A DNA stretch of 64,000 nt from Taeniopygia guttata (Eukaryota; Chordata; Aves; Passeriformes; Estrildidae). The stretch covers positions 64,417,501-64,481,500 of the forward strand of contig NC_133027.1 of assembly GCF_048771995.1 (NCBI RefSeq), read 5' to 3'. A program made the position numbers and the translations under genes. Positions within the stretch are counted from its first letter, which is position 1. Each line of letters begins with the position of its first letter. Of this stretch, positions 23,724-37,400 are shown in pieces. A model generated the notes under the pieces. It saw only the letters and a program-made list of their open reading frames with translations, had not been told where the DNA came from and did no database searches.

Positions 23724-23987
23724 CTCGCGGGGCGTTCGGTGGCCGTCAGGGCCAGTGGTTTCTCCCGGAATAGCTGATCCTAGTCCGCACGTGTTAAAAC
23801 ACGCAGGGAAAACCACCGCGCTGCCGACCCTGGTTCTTTTCCCGGCTTACACCCTGCTCACTCCTCCTCCTGCCTGTAATTACACTCCACCCACAACCCG
23901 CTCTATAGGGAATAGGCCTCAGCTGCTTTTGCTTCTTACTGCTTCACGGAGCACCGGGCACCTCAAATTAAAGGTTTACACGGTATG

Positions 23988-24235
23988 GAAAATCACAGAG
24001 CCATTAGGGATGGAAGGCACTTCTAGAGATCATCCGGTCCCATGCCCGTGCGAGGCAGGATCCCCTAGAGCAGGTGACAGGGAATGCGCCCAGGTGGGGT
24101 TTGAGTGTCTCCAGAGAGACTCCGCCACCTCCCCGGGCAGCCTGTTCAGGGCTTTGCCGGCATCGGGTGAGGAGGCTCTGCCTCGTGTTCAGGTGAAACT
24201 TCTTGCTTGACTTTGTGGAGCCCTCATCAGGGACC
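23988..24235 (-). mobile_element. CR1 LINE 3' fragment
   Basis: An antisense CR1 3' UTR: AGGGATGGAAGGCACTTCTA, AGATCATCCGGTCCCATGCC, GAGTGTCTCCAGAGAGACTC and CGGGCAGCCTGTTCAGGGC all match the familiar CR1 tail. It is truncated at its 5' end. Confidence 0.88.
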
Positions 24236-24442
24236 TGACTCATTTGTAGCCTCTGTTACCTGTGTTTATTAGCAAAGTTTACAGCCACTTGAACTGTGCT
24301 TCTACAGGTGGCAGCTGAGCCCGCCGGGAAATGATCCCTCAGATATTGCAAGGCACCGCTCTCTCCAGATACGGTCAGCAAGACGAATTCTCCCCAAGAG
24401 CGCATGCTGGGAAAACTCAGTATATTCACATGGAGCTATATG

Positions 24443-24480
24443 TGCTGTTCCACCGGAGCAATGCTGCCGGTGGAACAGCA
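24443..24480. repeat. 14-bp perfect hairpin immediately before a CR1
   Basis: The arms TGCTGTTCCACCGG and CCGGTGGAACAGCA are exact complements around a 10-nt loop, AGCAATGCTG, which can itself pair AGCA with TGCT. It lies a few bases upstream of the truncated 5' end of the + strand CR1. Confidence 0.9.
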
Positions 24481-24484
24481 AGTT

Positions 24485-24738
24485 TCAGACGACAAGAGGA
24501 CACAGTATTAAGCTGAGCCAAGGCGAGTTTCGGTTGGACATTAGGAGGAATTTCTTCACAGAAAGGGTAACTAGACATTGGAATGGGCTGCCCTGGAAGG
24601 CGGTGGAGTCACCGTCCCCGGAGGTTGTTAAGGTGACACTGGGCGGGGCACTGAGTGCCATGGTGTAGTTGACAAGGCGGTGCTCGGTCACAGGTTGAAC
24701 TCGACTATCTCAGAGGTGTTTCCAACCTAATTGTTTCC
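24485..24738 (+). mobile_element. CR1 LINE 3' fragment
   Basis: Sense CR1 3' UTR: GAGTTTCGGTTGGACATTAG, GAGGAATTTCTTCACAGAAA, TGGAATGGGCTGCCCTGGAA, GAGTGCCATGGTGTAGTTGA and the end GTGTTTCCAACCTAATTG. It is better preserved than the other CR1 pieces, so probably younger. It abuts the unassigned CpG island. Confidence 0.9.
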
Positions 24739-24739
24739 G

Positions 24740-25065
24740 TGCTCCCGTAGCCCTGGAGGGCGGAGGCTGGGAGGAGAGTGGAGCGGTCGGCAGAGGGACC
24801 ATCACTCCCGGCGGCAGCGCGGGCCGTGCCCGGGGCACTCGGGGCGCGTCGCTGTCCCCCGCAGGGACACGGGCGGGACGGCCCCGGCAGTGCCGGTCCC
24901 CGCCCGCAGGGGACAGCGCTCCCCGCGCTCCGCCGCTCCCGCCCGCCGCTCCCGGCCCGGCTCCCCCCCGGCTCTCCCGCCCAGGCACCGCGGGTCGGGA
25001 ACGGGCGTCATGGGCAAGGGGGACCCGTCCTCGTCCCCGCGACAGATATGCCCGGACCGGCTGCA
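24740..25065. promoter_or_regulatory. Unassigned CpG island
   Basis: A sharp block of very high GC and CpG, 1.1 kb from the CCDC28A promoter and starting where the CR1 ends. It has an internal inverted repeat CGCTGTCCCC (24850-24859)/GGGGACAGCG (24909-24918) and short open frames only. An ATG at 25010 heads a 44-codon frame of unknown meaning. It could be an alternative CCDC28A promoter, an RNA-gene promoter or a GC-rich repeat. Confidence 0.5.
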
Positions 25066-28000
25066 CAGCGAAACCAGGAACCCTCTGCCACGCTCAGCTG
25101 GATGCAGCTCTCAGTGTCATTTCCGACCTGGATTTCAGTCCTGAGTCGTTGGCTTGCAGGAGCTTAATTTTCAAGGCAGGCAGTAAAATTAGCAGTGTGC
25201 CTATCTAGCCTGAGTAATTAATGAGTTCAGCCGCACCAAGTCTATTTTCTGGTGCTGTTGCTATTGCATTTCTGGTCATCACTTCTCACCTCAGTGCTCC
25301 CTGCCAGTCGTGGCTTTGTGGACTTGAATGGTTGGCGTACCTTTCCTACCTATGGCTGGTAGCCTGAGCTCTTTACCCCCCACAAGACAGTAGTTTGTGG
25401 CCTAGAGAAATTAACTTACCAACTATCTCCACAACTTGTCAGCTTGAATTTCTTAAACCTGCAATGAGATCTTATTTTGACTTGAGAAGCGTGTTGTTCA
25501 TTATGGTGTGTTTTGTGATGAAAACTCTCAGACATTATTCCCGCACCAGCTGTGAGGGGTGGTATAATCCACACTACCCACAGTGAAAAAACATTGACCA
25601 GAAGCTTTACTGGTGTTGGCAAGTGTGCATCTCAGTATGAAGCTACATCATGACTTAACAATAACTTAATGCAGCACCTAGAATGCATGCCTACCTCTGT
25701 CTAAACTGCCCATGATACCAAGAGAATGTTTCTCCAGTCGTACCCTGACGCTGAACCTTTTTATGGACCTTGAATTCCACTATTAAATAGCAGTGTCTAT
25801 TAAATAGCAAGGCTGTTCAATAGCAGTGTCTCATTAAGACTTGGATGGGATGTTACAGCTGTGACACTCAGTGGGCGCTTGGAGACCCAAAAGGGGAGAT
25901 TGCATTTGAAGCGATTCTCAGGTGAATGACAGGGACCAAATGTGCACTGAAGGTCAGCCTGTAGTCAAAGTAATTCCTTGCAGCAGGACACAGTTTCAGT
26001 CTAAGGAGCTGGATCAGTTCTGATACATTATGACCAGTGTTGTTGAAAGAGGTATGTGATAGACTAGTGATACACTGTGATACACAGAGCTCACTTGTGG
26101 GAATAAACAACCTGAGGGTGTTTGAATGTAAGCAACTGAGAAGAAAGAATTTATCTCTGTAGAGCTGCAGATGCATTACACAAAAAGGCAGTGGTACAAG
26201 ACTTAAGGGACAGGTAGAGAAGCTGAAACAGTTGATTCTGTAATACAAAGGGCTTCTGATATCTGGTTTGGCATGCGTTACAGCGAAACAAGAGCTAGCA
26301 AAAGTCACACGGGCTGTGAGCCAGACACAAATTCTCAGGCACAGGACTGCCTAAGTAGAATCCTCATTTGCACACATACATATATGTGTATGTATAAATA
26401 TATAGGGGGCTACAAAAAATGGACAAATTGAGACTTACAGGCAGATTTCTGCAACCATTTGGGAAATTGTAGAGATAAATACTGCTTCTCCATGGCAATG
26501 GAGAAATGTTGGGAATGTTTGTTTTCATTCAGCTCATGTCTCACATGCTATATGAGCAAGTAAATGTACCTGCCTTACAGTTGATATATAGAGGTGTGGT
26601 TTGTTTTCCCCCCGTGTGATTAAAGGTGTTCTGTTTGACAGTTTGGGTGGAAGGTGTCTAGGTGTCCTTTGTTTCTACTGAAGCAGTTGAAACAGAATGA
26701 CTGATGGTCTGTTTTTTAATAAAGGGGAAATGTTTCCATCACGAAGCATTTTTAAAATAAAATTACTTTCATATTCAGGAAGCAGTTGGATTCCACTGTT
26801 AATGGAATGTTCTTCAGTTTAGTGTCTCAGTAGGAGGGAACAAATACTATAGAAAAGACAATAAATTTTAGCATGCAGGAAATGTTTTGCTCCAAGTGAA
26901 TTACTTATCCCTGCATACTACACCACATTAGAATTATTATTAAGGTACTTCTGTTATTTTTATATCTGATTTAATAGAGCCTACAAGGGCAGCTAATTGG
27001 AAAGCATCAGACTTTATGTTTTCATAAAGTAATTCTATAGTGAATAATTAATTTCTTTTAAAAGATAATAGTCAGTTTAGAGAAAAGAATTAACGGTAGT
27101 ATGGTCTTGGTTTGTTACTAGAAATCTTATTGCAGATAACATTGTTTCCTACAATCAAAGTTTGACGGAGAAAGAAGGCATGTTTTGGACTCTATCTGAG
27201 ATTTTGCATAATTTTGTATTGTGATAATGATTCACGGTCCAGAAAAGCCTTTTTTCTACCTTTAAAAGGCTTTTTTCTCTGACAACTCCACCATGCATTA
27301 CAGTGGTAGCATTTGTATATACTTGTTGACTGAAATGCTCCAAGGGTAACAGTGTTTTAATAGCAACAATATTATTGTTAAAGCAGCAAGTTAAAAAGTT
27401 AATTGAATATTATTTTATTTACATGTATATCTCCTTACAAACTAGAGGCCCACCTTTGAAGATGCTTTGAAGAAGAACTTCAAAGAAGTTAAGTCTGTAC
27501 TTTGTATTGAGATATTCATGCAAATAAAATCAGATTCTTCTTTCTGAAAACCCTATTCAGTTAACATAAGATGGCAAGTTGGTTCTAAAGGCTTCCAAGA
27601 CAGTGATGAAAGCACTGGGCCCTTTAGCTTCTATAATTAATTTCAGATGCATTTCACAGGTTGGCACCTTGTGCTCATGGAATCCTGACATTGCTGTAGC
27701 ATCACCTTCCAGAAAAGAGCACAGTCTGGGACATATCTGCTCATAGGAAGAAAAGTACTTGTTGCTGGTTTGTGAGGAGCAGCATAACAAGGTGTGTATG
27801 TATCTATCAGCCAGATAAACAGGCAGAACAAAGCAGCAAGAGCAAAATTTAAATTATACATATAACTAATTACCACTAGATTAATATGGATGTAGAATTG
27901 TGTGTGTTAGACACTTGTATTCTTTACAGATTGGTGATGGATATGTCCTCAAGAACATGTATATTTACTTTGTATCTCTCTCTCCCCACACTATCTTTAT

Positions 28001-28599
28001 GCTAAGTGAAGGAATATGATCATATATAAATATTTAGATTTATGTATTATTACTGATCCGTTTCCACATCTCTAGCATGAATAGTCCATTGAAATCAGTG
28101 CTGTAACACAAGAACAAGCAGTTTAAAACCTCCACCAGTATTGTGTGCTTATGAAGTGTTCTGATTGCAAAAAATCAACACTCGATTAGCTACCAAGACA
28201 TTAAATACATTACCTGCTTAAGAACTGAACACATCTTTTACCTGAATGTGGATGAAGAATAAACAACCTCCTTGGGCCAGCAGTGTGGTAATTCAGGCAG
28301 TCAGGACATAGTGATAAGGAAGGAAGGAGGGAGAACAGAAGGGAATTGCTGAATCCCTGGGAAAGCAGCAGTCACACCAAGAACTAGGCCTCTAAGGCCC
28401 AAATGTCCCTGGACAGCCCCTCCTGTCCCCCACCCCTCTGTCCAGAAGTCCAGGAGCCCCACCTCAGCTCAGCCCAGGGACTTCAATTGCTGCCTAAGCT
28501 AAGCATCTCTAACTCTTTCTTCAGCTCTTGGATGGACACCTGGAAAATTATTTTTAAAGAATGTTATTAATATATTCACTAGTTAGTCTGGATTTCACA

Positions 28600-28975
28600 T
28601 TCACAGTATCATGGAAGTAATTGTGCTTGGAAAGCACTTCTGAAGATCATAGCAACATGAGCTAACTCAGTTTGTAAGAGACAGGATGAGGTCCGAGTTC
28701 AAGGCAGGTCAACTGTGTGCATAGACCAGGTTCCCAGATTTTATTCAGCCTCTCTCAAAAAACTTCCAGGATGAAATCTGCATCAATGATCTCTAGCACA
28801 GCCTTCTATTCAGAGCAGAGCTACTGCTACATCAGGCCAGATGTGTCTTTGTCTGTATAAGCCTTGAAACCTTCAAGAATGGAGACTCTACAACCCCTGC
28901 AGACAATTTGTCCCAGTAGTGCATTACTATGCTGGTGATGAAGCTTTTCCTTATACAATTTTTAGTTGTTTAAAA
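28600..28975 (-). mobile_element. Old CR1 LINE 3' fragment
   Basis: Antisense CR1 with heavy divergence: CACAGTATCATGGAAGTAAT, AGCCTTGAAACCTTCAAGAA, TGGAGACTCTACAACCCCTG and GATGAAGCTTTTCCTTATAC follow the CR1 3' UTR order. No coding part is recognised. Confidence 0.75.
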
Positions 28976-30794
28976 ACATGTTAATATTTTGTATGTGTTC
29001 AGTAGATATAGAAGCTATTGTACAGTTACATTTACCTTTTTCTAAATTTTTAAATATTTGTAATATGAATTAAGATCCCCAAAGCTTTTAAACTGTACTA
29101 TAGTTGTTTTAGCAATCCCAATACTTCAACTGGAAAAGGAAGAAGTCTCTCATTGGCTCTGCCAGCACAACCAGTATTTCAGGTACAGTCCCAAACCTAA
29201 TAAAATTTTTCAGACTCTGTCAGGGATGTAAAACGAAGATTATCTATAAATGCAATGGTGATTCCCTGGTGCTTAATGTGTTCTCCTTTAGAATTATTTC
29301 AAAATTGTTTCCATGGTTTTAGATGCTGGCTTGTTGTAAAAAGAGTAGGGTTTTCTGAAGGATAAGGATGATAGCTGCTTTCCATCTCACACCACTGTCT
29401 TGTTTGGACAATGCTTGTTTACATGTTAAAATACATTATAATCAAATAATTCCATCTCTATTATAATAAAATAATTTCATTTCACTAATTTTATCATAAA
29501 AATCCCTTTCTCACAGGACTCAACCCATTGAAAGACATGAGAAAAGGCTGGGATAAAATGGCACCACTTCTGCATGCATATTCAATAGTTAACAACAGTG
29601 AACTTCATATGAGCTCTTAAAATGCATTAAAATAAATCTTCAGCAAATTCTTCCCCCTTGAGCAGCCTGCTGAATTATTTTTGCAGGTACTCACTGGGCT
29701 ACTCACTGTTTACAATCACTCTAAGATTATTATCATGGTATTTACAGAATTCTATGAAAATTAGCTAAAATGAACCCTTGTAAACCAAAATGGGGAGTAA
29801 ATTCTAGAAACAAGACCAGATCAAAAAACATGTGACAAAAGGTTCTTCTTATCTACAGCTGGAGATGTATTAGTGCAAAGGATGGTTTCTGGTGTATATT
29901 ATAGAAGTAATATGTAGAAAGGATTGTTGGATTTTATTTAAGGTAAGATTGGTAACACCTGTTCTTGGCAGGCTCCTGCTCTTTTCCACTTTTAAATATT
30001 GAATAATATTTATGATTAATTTAGTACAACAAGATAGAACATGCAGCTCACATCACAAACAATCAATGCACATCCTTTGTTTTCTGTAGCCTGTTTTTTA
30101 AGCTGTTCAGTAATTTATCACAAGAGGATCATAATGGAGTAAGACCTTGCAGGAAATAAAACCCAATAGTCTTATGGCCACAATTGAAATAAAATACTTG
30201 TTGGGTTGTTTTAATAGTTTGGCTAAGTGCCTACAAAAATGGGTTTATTTTCTTTGCCAGTGTTTACCCTTCATGTCAGTAAGAAGAAACTACTATTCAT
30301 ATTGTCTCCATGAGATGCCACTGAACAATATTACCAGTACAGAGTAACCCAGGCATGCCCAGGAAGTTTAAGTAAATAAAGTTTAACTTTTCAAAGCAAT
30401 TTCAGCCTCACCTCCACTATGTACAAACATAGGCTTGAGGACATAATCAGCTGTACACACCTCTGAATGTCATGGGCAAGAATCCCAATGGTGTGAGACT
30501 CTGTACAAACTCAGGGAGCAAATAAACACAATTCCTATCACACAAGCCCTAAACCAGATGGATACAACACAAAAGAGGAAAAAGGAAATGTAGATTCCTG
30601 TAGATAACCTGTATCTACATGATCCACTATGTCAAAGATTCTGCTGGCATCAGGGCAATGATGAATTCATAGCTTACAGGAAAGAATTTGTAGGTGATTT
30701 TTTTGGGTGTATCATTTGGCTTAAAAGAAAACTGGTCAAATGTACAATTTTATTTTTAAGCCACACAATACAAAACTATCTCAAATATGTGCTC

Positions 30795-30814
30795 TTTTTT
30801 TTTTTTTTTTTTTT
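30795..30814 (+). repeat. Homopolymer run of 20 T
   Basis: A pure T run. It has no attached SINE or LINE body and may be a simple expansion or the A-tail of a lost minus-strand insertion. Confidence 0.85.
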
Positions 30815-31858
30815 CCCTAATGGTAAACTCCATATCCAAAATGATAAGCCTCATTTGAAAACTTCAACTCAGGAGAATCCAGTAATTTTTCCAAGTGAGA
30901 TCTGTGAAGATTATGCTTTCAAGAACTGTGAAGGCAAGCAGCTAGCCTTCCTTTACTGAATGTGCTAAGAGTATGAAATACAGCTCTCATAATTACAGTT
31001 ATAGAAATAAACTTGTATTCTAGAAATATAATTCAGATTATTATCTTAATATCAAAGTAGAATTGTGAGTTATTTGCAGTCTGCAATTTTTCCTGGTCAG
31101 ATTTGTAGTTGGCCTCAAGTATTTCTATGTGTTGTTTAGAAAATTGAATTCCCTTCCCCCTATAGCTTGGTGGCTTAGGACAAATAAAACTGCTTTGATG
31201 TTTTAAGAGCCTCAAGTGACTTTTTTTCCAGGCTAGAAGATAAGTTGCTGAGAAGTTCCACTGACTAAATGTCTGTTCTCTGAAAACAAACATCGGAAAG
31301 CATGTTTGTAGTTTCAGACTGTTTTGTTAGACATATACAGATGCAGAACTAAAAACAAACACAAATCCATTCCCTAAAGAGAATAAGTGTACACAGAAGT
31401 ATCTTTACAGAAAGCTGTTTCCAAGCAATGCAGTCACTAAACCGTATTCTAAAGTTTCTTTTTAATATGATTTTACTCCAGTAACTCTAATTAGCAAAGG
31501 AAAAATTAAGCATCTGAAGTATTTTCCTTTGCATTGGAAATGCTAAAGAGGAATATCAGCTCCAAACAGAACAACTGTGACAGTGGGCACCATATTGATG
31601 TAGGATAAAGAGGGCCTTTGGAGAAATATGTTTAAGGCTAAAATATGAAGTTTTAAATAAATCAGGGATGGAATACAGTGGGCATGTGGGCAGAACTGTT
31701 TCACTGAAGACAATTGTTTATAGACTAATAGTTAATTATAGTGTGGTCCAGTAGATATTTGGCAGAAGAATTCAGTTTAAAGGTTTCCTTAAATTATTGG
31801 TAATAGAATAATGGGTTTAAATGATACCTCCTTTTAAAGGGATATTATTAAGCTTGTT

Positions 31859-31887
31859 CCCCCCCACCCCCCCCCCCCCCCACCCCA
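31859..31887 (+). repeat. Interrupted poly-C tract
   Basis: About 29 bases of C broken by two A. The complementary G-rich strand could form a quadruplex. Confidence 0.85.
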
Positions 31888-34249
31888 GCTATTTGGAAAG
31901 CATGGTAAAGATTTATAGAGCTCAGTGGAAAATAACTGACTATATGGCTTCAATGGATTGTGGATCACAAAGACTGTGTTACTATTTGGAACTGCAGTTG
32001 CAGCTATCATTAAAGGCAAAGCACAAGAAAACTGACACGGCAAAGAGACAAATTGGAATCATTGTAACATTGTTTCTTTGGTTTTGTTTGGGTTTTATTT
32101 CTTTTTTTCTGTGTATGTACAACCCAGGATTAAATATTTAAACTTTTGGAAAGAGACCACAAGGGTGAGTCTTGGAAGGAAGCTAAATGCAATCAACTTT
32201 TCTTTTCGTTCTAAAGAAGCTGTTCCTGAAATACACTGAAATTTTTTACACTTTCTTCTACCTCATTTCTAAGAAAAACAAAACAGAACTTCTTTAGCTG
32301 GATTTCACTGTATTTAAAAGTTGATTCCTATGCTATTAAGCAAAGCATAATATGATTTTTTCTTGAAATAAAAATTTATTTCGCTAGAAATTATTAAAAC
32401 TGGACATGTTCATAATCCTCTAAGGAATGTGTACTCTGCCAAGTCTGAAAACACTTGGAAGAGAAAGGAGGTCTATCTTGCATACTGTGCTACATTTTTT
32501 TTACTGATTTATGAACAAGACACTGATGCTTAGCTTGTACAGTTTGTTGGGTCCATGCAGTGAAATAAACACAGCTGCATTTATTACAGTGATTGCATAA
32601 TCACATATTTGGTACTCCCAAACTTCTGGGAGCAGTGTGTGCTGAAAATCCTAATTTCCTTTACCGTCTCTGTTACTCTCAATTTATTTTATATTTAATG
32701 TAAGGCTTTAGTTTGTATAAGTTAGATATTTTAGTAGTAATGATTCTGCAACAACAGAATCAGTAATTTAGATCAGAACAACAGTAATTTAGATCATTTG
32801 CACCAGTTGTAAAGAGTGGTACTGCCATTGCATAGTTCATAGAAAATACAAAGGTGCCACTTGTCACAGGTATTGCTTTGAGTGATCCTCAGCTCAGCTA
32901 CTCCATGTAGCATAGACTTTACTACTCAGTGTAATTTCTAGATAGCCGTAATGCCATCCATTTTCTAAAATATTATTTTGGAATATGAATATATTTTATT
33001 CTACTTTATTAGCAATATGCCAGTCATTGAGACTGACTTTATACATAAACAAAACCACCAAGCTTTGCAGCACAAACACATTGTATTTCATCACAAACAT
33101 CACAAGGTAGATGAAATTGTGCAAAGGAAAATAAAGAAGGCAGCCAGAGACCTTTAATAATCTACCACAGTGACAAAGTGTTCCCAAATTAATATTTAGG
33201 AAGAAAAAAAAATAATTCTGGCATCATGTAAATATCCTGAACATGGATAGTATGCTAAATGTATTTAGGAAATATTTTGTATTTTTTTTATCTGAAAATG
33301 GAGAGGGGAGCTTAGACAGTGGTGGAGTCACCGATTTCTGCACACACACCCACTATAATTTCACCAGTGACTGTTTCAGCCACAGTGGGGGTCCCAGGGA
33401 CAAGTCATGTTCGCTCACAAGGAGGAGAATGGGGAAATCTGTGCTGTTTGATAGAGGGTTTATCATGCCCTGCGTTTTTTCAGTGACTAAACTCTGCATT
33501 TTGTTTATGAGGCAGAAGCTCAAAACTCATTCATGGATGACTGTCATACCATCCATTTGTGCTCATAACTGAAATGAAACAGGGTGGCATCTTTTAAAAA
33601 AATGTTATATGTGTAGTTTAAAGAAGTACTTTGCTGTAGCTGTAATCCCTGTTGGTAGGAAGCTAATACCTAAGGAGAAATTCAGTTCTGCTTTGGTGAC
33701 CAGCACAGTCTGCATGTTTGGGATGCAATTAAGAGGCTTTTGTCCGTTGGATGTATTGTTTACCCTGAGTCCTGAGGCATTCATTTGAGAAGATAATCAG
33801 TTCTGTTAAAAGAATACAATTTCATCTTGTTTGGTGGAATGTTTTTTTAAATTGTTTTAAAATTTGATACAATGTTTAGTTAGTGCATCAAAATGTAAAC
33901 TTCATGTAATTGCGTCAAGGGAGACTAAATATAATACAATTAGAGAAGACATAAATGTGGTCAGTGTCCTAGATAAATAAAAATTATATACAGAACGTAC
34001 ACAAGCTTTCGACATGATCTGTTTTCATTAAAGCTAAGGAGAGCAGCAAATTACTTTGGTCAGCATTTATGAATTTTCCAGATGTTAATTCTGATTTTCA
34101 GTTGATAATTCTTGTAGCCTTTGTTTTTCCATATGAAGGTTTTCTTGTACAAAATATGACATCTGTATTCCTGTTGTACAGTCACTGGCTGTTTGCATAC
34201 CTGTAGCTATGTAACTCAGTAATAATGAATAGTTATACCTGACTTAGAT

Positions 34250-34400
34250 TAGATATAAAGAAGAATTTTTTCATGGTGAGGGTGCTGGGGCACTGCAGCA
34301 GGTAGTCCAGAGAAGCTGTGGATGCCCCATCCCTTGAAGGGGTGAAGGTCAGGGTGCGTGGGGCCTTGAGAAACCTGGTCTAGTGGAAAGTGTTTCCACT
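34250..34400 (+). mobile_element. CR1 LINE 3' fragment
   Basis: Sense CR1 3' UTR piece: GAATTTTTTCATGGTGAGGG, GTCCAGAGAAGCTGTGGATG, CCCCATCCCTTGAAGGGGTG and GAAACCTGGTCTAGTGGAAA. It is truncated at its 5' end and lacks the very end of the tail. Confidence 0.85.
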
Positions 34401-37400
34401 TCATCAATTAAAAAAAAAACCAGAAGTTTTTCTGCTATGGAAGAAGTGGAAGTGCAGAATGCCCTTTATTAGGAGACACAGAAATGCCTCAACCAAATAA
34501 AGAAAATTAGTATGGCAATTCCGAAAGCACTATTATTGACCCATTGAGATAATTTCTCAGCAACTTTGTTTCTCTTTGGGGAGATATAGGTTGGGATTGT
34601 TTCAATTTTCCAAAAAGTGGAGTCTTAAAGGCAGGTTGTGTCTGAATTCCATACAACCACAGTGACTGGCAGTCTTTTTTTTGCGCTCTGCTCAACTGAG
34701 CATCAGGACCAAAAACTTCTGTTGATCACTTGAGTTCTGAAGGGGCTGTTATGCTATAGTTGTATTTTCTATGATCTCTTGCATGTGTTTCTATTCACAG
34801 TCTCGATTGCCTCCACTGTTCAGCTCCCCTGAGAATGGTCCAATATACTGCTGTCTTTAATTGCAAAGAACACATTTTCCTGCAATTTTTTCACAGCATG
34901 TCAGCTGCCTCTTTTCATGCAGCAGAGCTACAGCTTTTCTACCCTGATGACATCAGATGTTTGCAGAGCAAGTTTCAGATCGTGCATCTGTGAGCAGGAA
35001 TGGAAGGAAGGAAGCAGGGGTGGGAGGGCTCCTCTTTTAGAGGCAAAGAGCTGTTACACGTTGTTGGTGTGCAGTTGAATCATATCCTTAGGCCATCACA
35101 ACTACCGCTTCCTAAACGGTGTCATTCCCACTGCAGTTAGCTTTGATTGTTCCATTGCACTACTAGTAGCATGGCTTTTATCCAAAGACAGCTCTGAATA
35201 GATAGAAAAATGAGAAAGGGTTTGAGAGGTTACAGGCAGGCTGAACTGCATGCTGACTCTCACACTTCTGTAGATAGACAGAACTCTCTAGCAAAGGAAA
35301 GCTCGGGCCAGCTAAGCAGAACATCCCAAGGTCTAATCCACAAGCTGGGCAGACTTGAAGAATAAGTTCTAGCTTAATGTCAGGACTGAGAGAAGAGGAA
35401 AGATCACTAGGACTGATGCAACAAACCACAAACCTTTAAGAGAGTGCTCAAGAAAATATTGAACTCATCTACCTTGAAAGTGTGAATATGTCTACTCAAT
35501 TCTTTGAATAACAAGGATGAAGGTGTTGGAATTACACTGCTGCCTTTGTTTAATATTGACAATAACATGTTGAAGGAAATTAGAAAAAAAAAAAACACTG
35601 CAGAATGCAACAGAAAATGCAGCTCAGTTCCAGGTTTCATGTAAGTGTGTGATCCAGGGATATGTCAGAAAAGGAGAGCTTGGGGTTCACAAAAGTTAGA
35701 AATTATTAATGCTCATGAAAACAGGAACTTGTAAGTAACCTGTGTCAGAGAGAAATCTGTCATCATCAGAGAAGTTCTGCTATTAGTTTTAAAAGAATAT
35801 CCACAAGATTATTTTTATGGACAAAGAAGGTCTTTTGGGCATGCAGGGTATGAACTCAAGCATGCAAAATTACCAGTTCCTGATATTGGTAAGCTGGAAG
35901 AAGAGAAAGGACTGAAAGTTCTGCTGCATAGTCAGGCGAAGGTGATCTGTAGCCTAATGTAGTAGTGTAGACGTTTGGAGAAACTGAGCAAAGCAACTAT
36001 AATTTTTTTAGCTGTAATTAATTTTATACTTTGATATTTATATAATGCACAAATAGTATGTACTCATGAGGGACAGAAAAAATTCTGGTGCCATTTGACT
36101 TCCTCGAGAATCGTATCTACTCCCATTTGTTGCCTGTCCTATGCAGGTTTCCTTGAAAAGGGTTTTCTACTAAGACAAATGACTACATGATGATTAAAAG
36201 AGCCCAGTGACCCAATAAGACTGAAAGCACCCACGTACTTTTGGTTAACCAAGAAAGAATAAAATGTCAGAACTTTTCTCACAGAAACTTAAGCTTACAC
36301 CAAACTTCTACAGCTCAACAGCTAAAGTAAGTAAAAAAATACATAAGCTGGCTTTGTCTAGGACATTGAGCTTGCTTTCTCCACTACAAACAAGAGCTCA
36401 TTAGAGCTGCTCTGAGAGTGACCAAGAAATGTCCTCCTCCATCCTTACAAGTTACACTGTTGTTTCTGCAATCCATTTTGGTTGGGTTTTCCTAGCCTAC
36501 ACAGGCAAATAGCTTCAATCTGCGGGATAAAATACAATGGATGAGCTTGGTGATCTCAGCTGACTACATCTAAACTACCCTCTTGGCACAAAAGTGCAAT
36601 TTCAGGAAGAGCTGCCTGATGTTACGTGTTGGCCATGTGACTTTTTTCCTACTGCTGACCACTTGCTTCTGAGAGCCCAAAGGGATTGCAGAAGTAAGCC
36701 AGGGGAAGAGCAGTGTTCATTCTGCAGTGGGTGATGAGTAAGTCCCAAAAGACTTCTTCTGTTTCTTGAAGTAGAACATGAAAGTTATTAGGTCTTTAAT
36801 TTGGTAATTTAACTTGAGGCTTAAAAGGCCAGAGGATGAAAGCTACAATTCAGACATAATGAACTTTCCAGTGACCTTGAACTTTGATTAAAAACGTAAT
36901 AAACATTGGCTTGAAATATTTAGTGGACCCTGCTGTCCTTCTGTCTACCTTTCTCCTTTGTCTCCTATTTTCCTATGCTCTGTTCCTCTTCTGAAAGGAT
37001 CTGCCACTGCTGACTGAGGATATTTGGAGGTGTGAGACCCAGAACACCGGGTCACATCTCTGCCAGGTGTATCTGTGCAAGTGGAAATGACTGCTACCCA
37101 CTGAGCTCACAGATCTCCTTCTCCAGTGGATGCAGCTACATGGAAAGCGGCCTCTTGCTCCCACCACTTACACAAGTGCCAAAAAGCTGCCCTGTGTGAG
37201 TATGCGGGGCCTTGATGAGCTCACCCAAGGACAGGGGTGGCTCCCCCGAGGCAGCGTCCTGCCAGACAGCAGGACAGCACCGGGGCGGGCACCTCCCGGC
37301 CAGTCGTGTCTGCCTTGGCTCAGTGTCCCCCTGGCCGGCAAGAGATTTAAATGGGTCAGGAGCATCCTCGCAGCTCTGCCAGAAGAGGAAACCTTTTCCA

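Larger units (their letters stand above)
23040..23760. promoter_or_regulatory. CpG-island promoter of CCDC28A
   Basis: The region is very GC- and CpG-rich compared with the AT-rich flanks, with GC boxes (CCCCGCCCC) and no TATA box. It covers non-coding exon 1 and the start of intron 1. Long open frames here on both strands (up to about 295 codons) are by-products of the base composition. Confidence 0.85.

Noticed and set aside
22886-23777. Open frames of 295 and 280 codons on the plus strand
   Set aside because: They lie in the CCDC28A CpG island, overlap each other and frames on the other strand, are rich in R/P/A/G, and show no recognised domain. GC-rich DNA has few stop codons.
25010-25030. 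MGKGDP start, like HMGB1
   Set aside because: Only the first six residues agree with HMGB1. The following sequence differs completely and stops after 44 codons, so this is chance.
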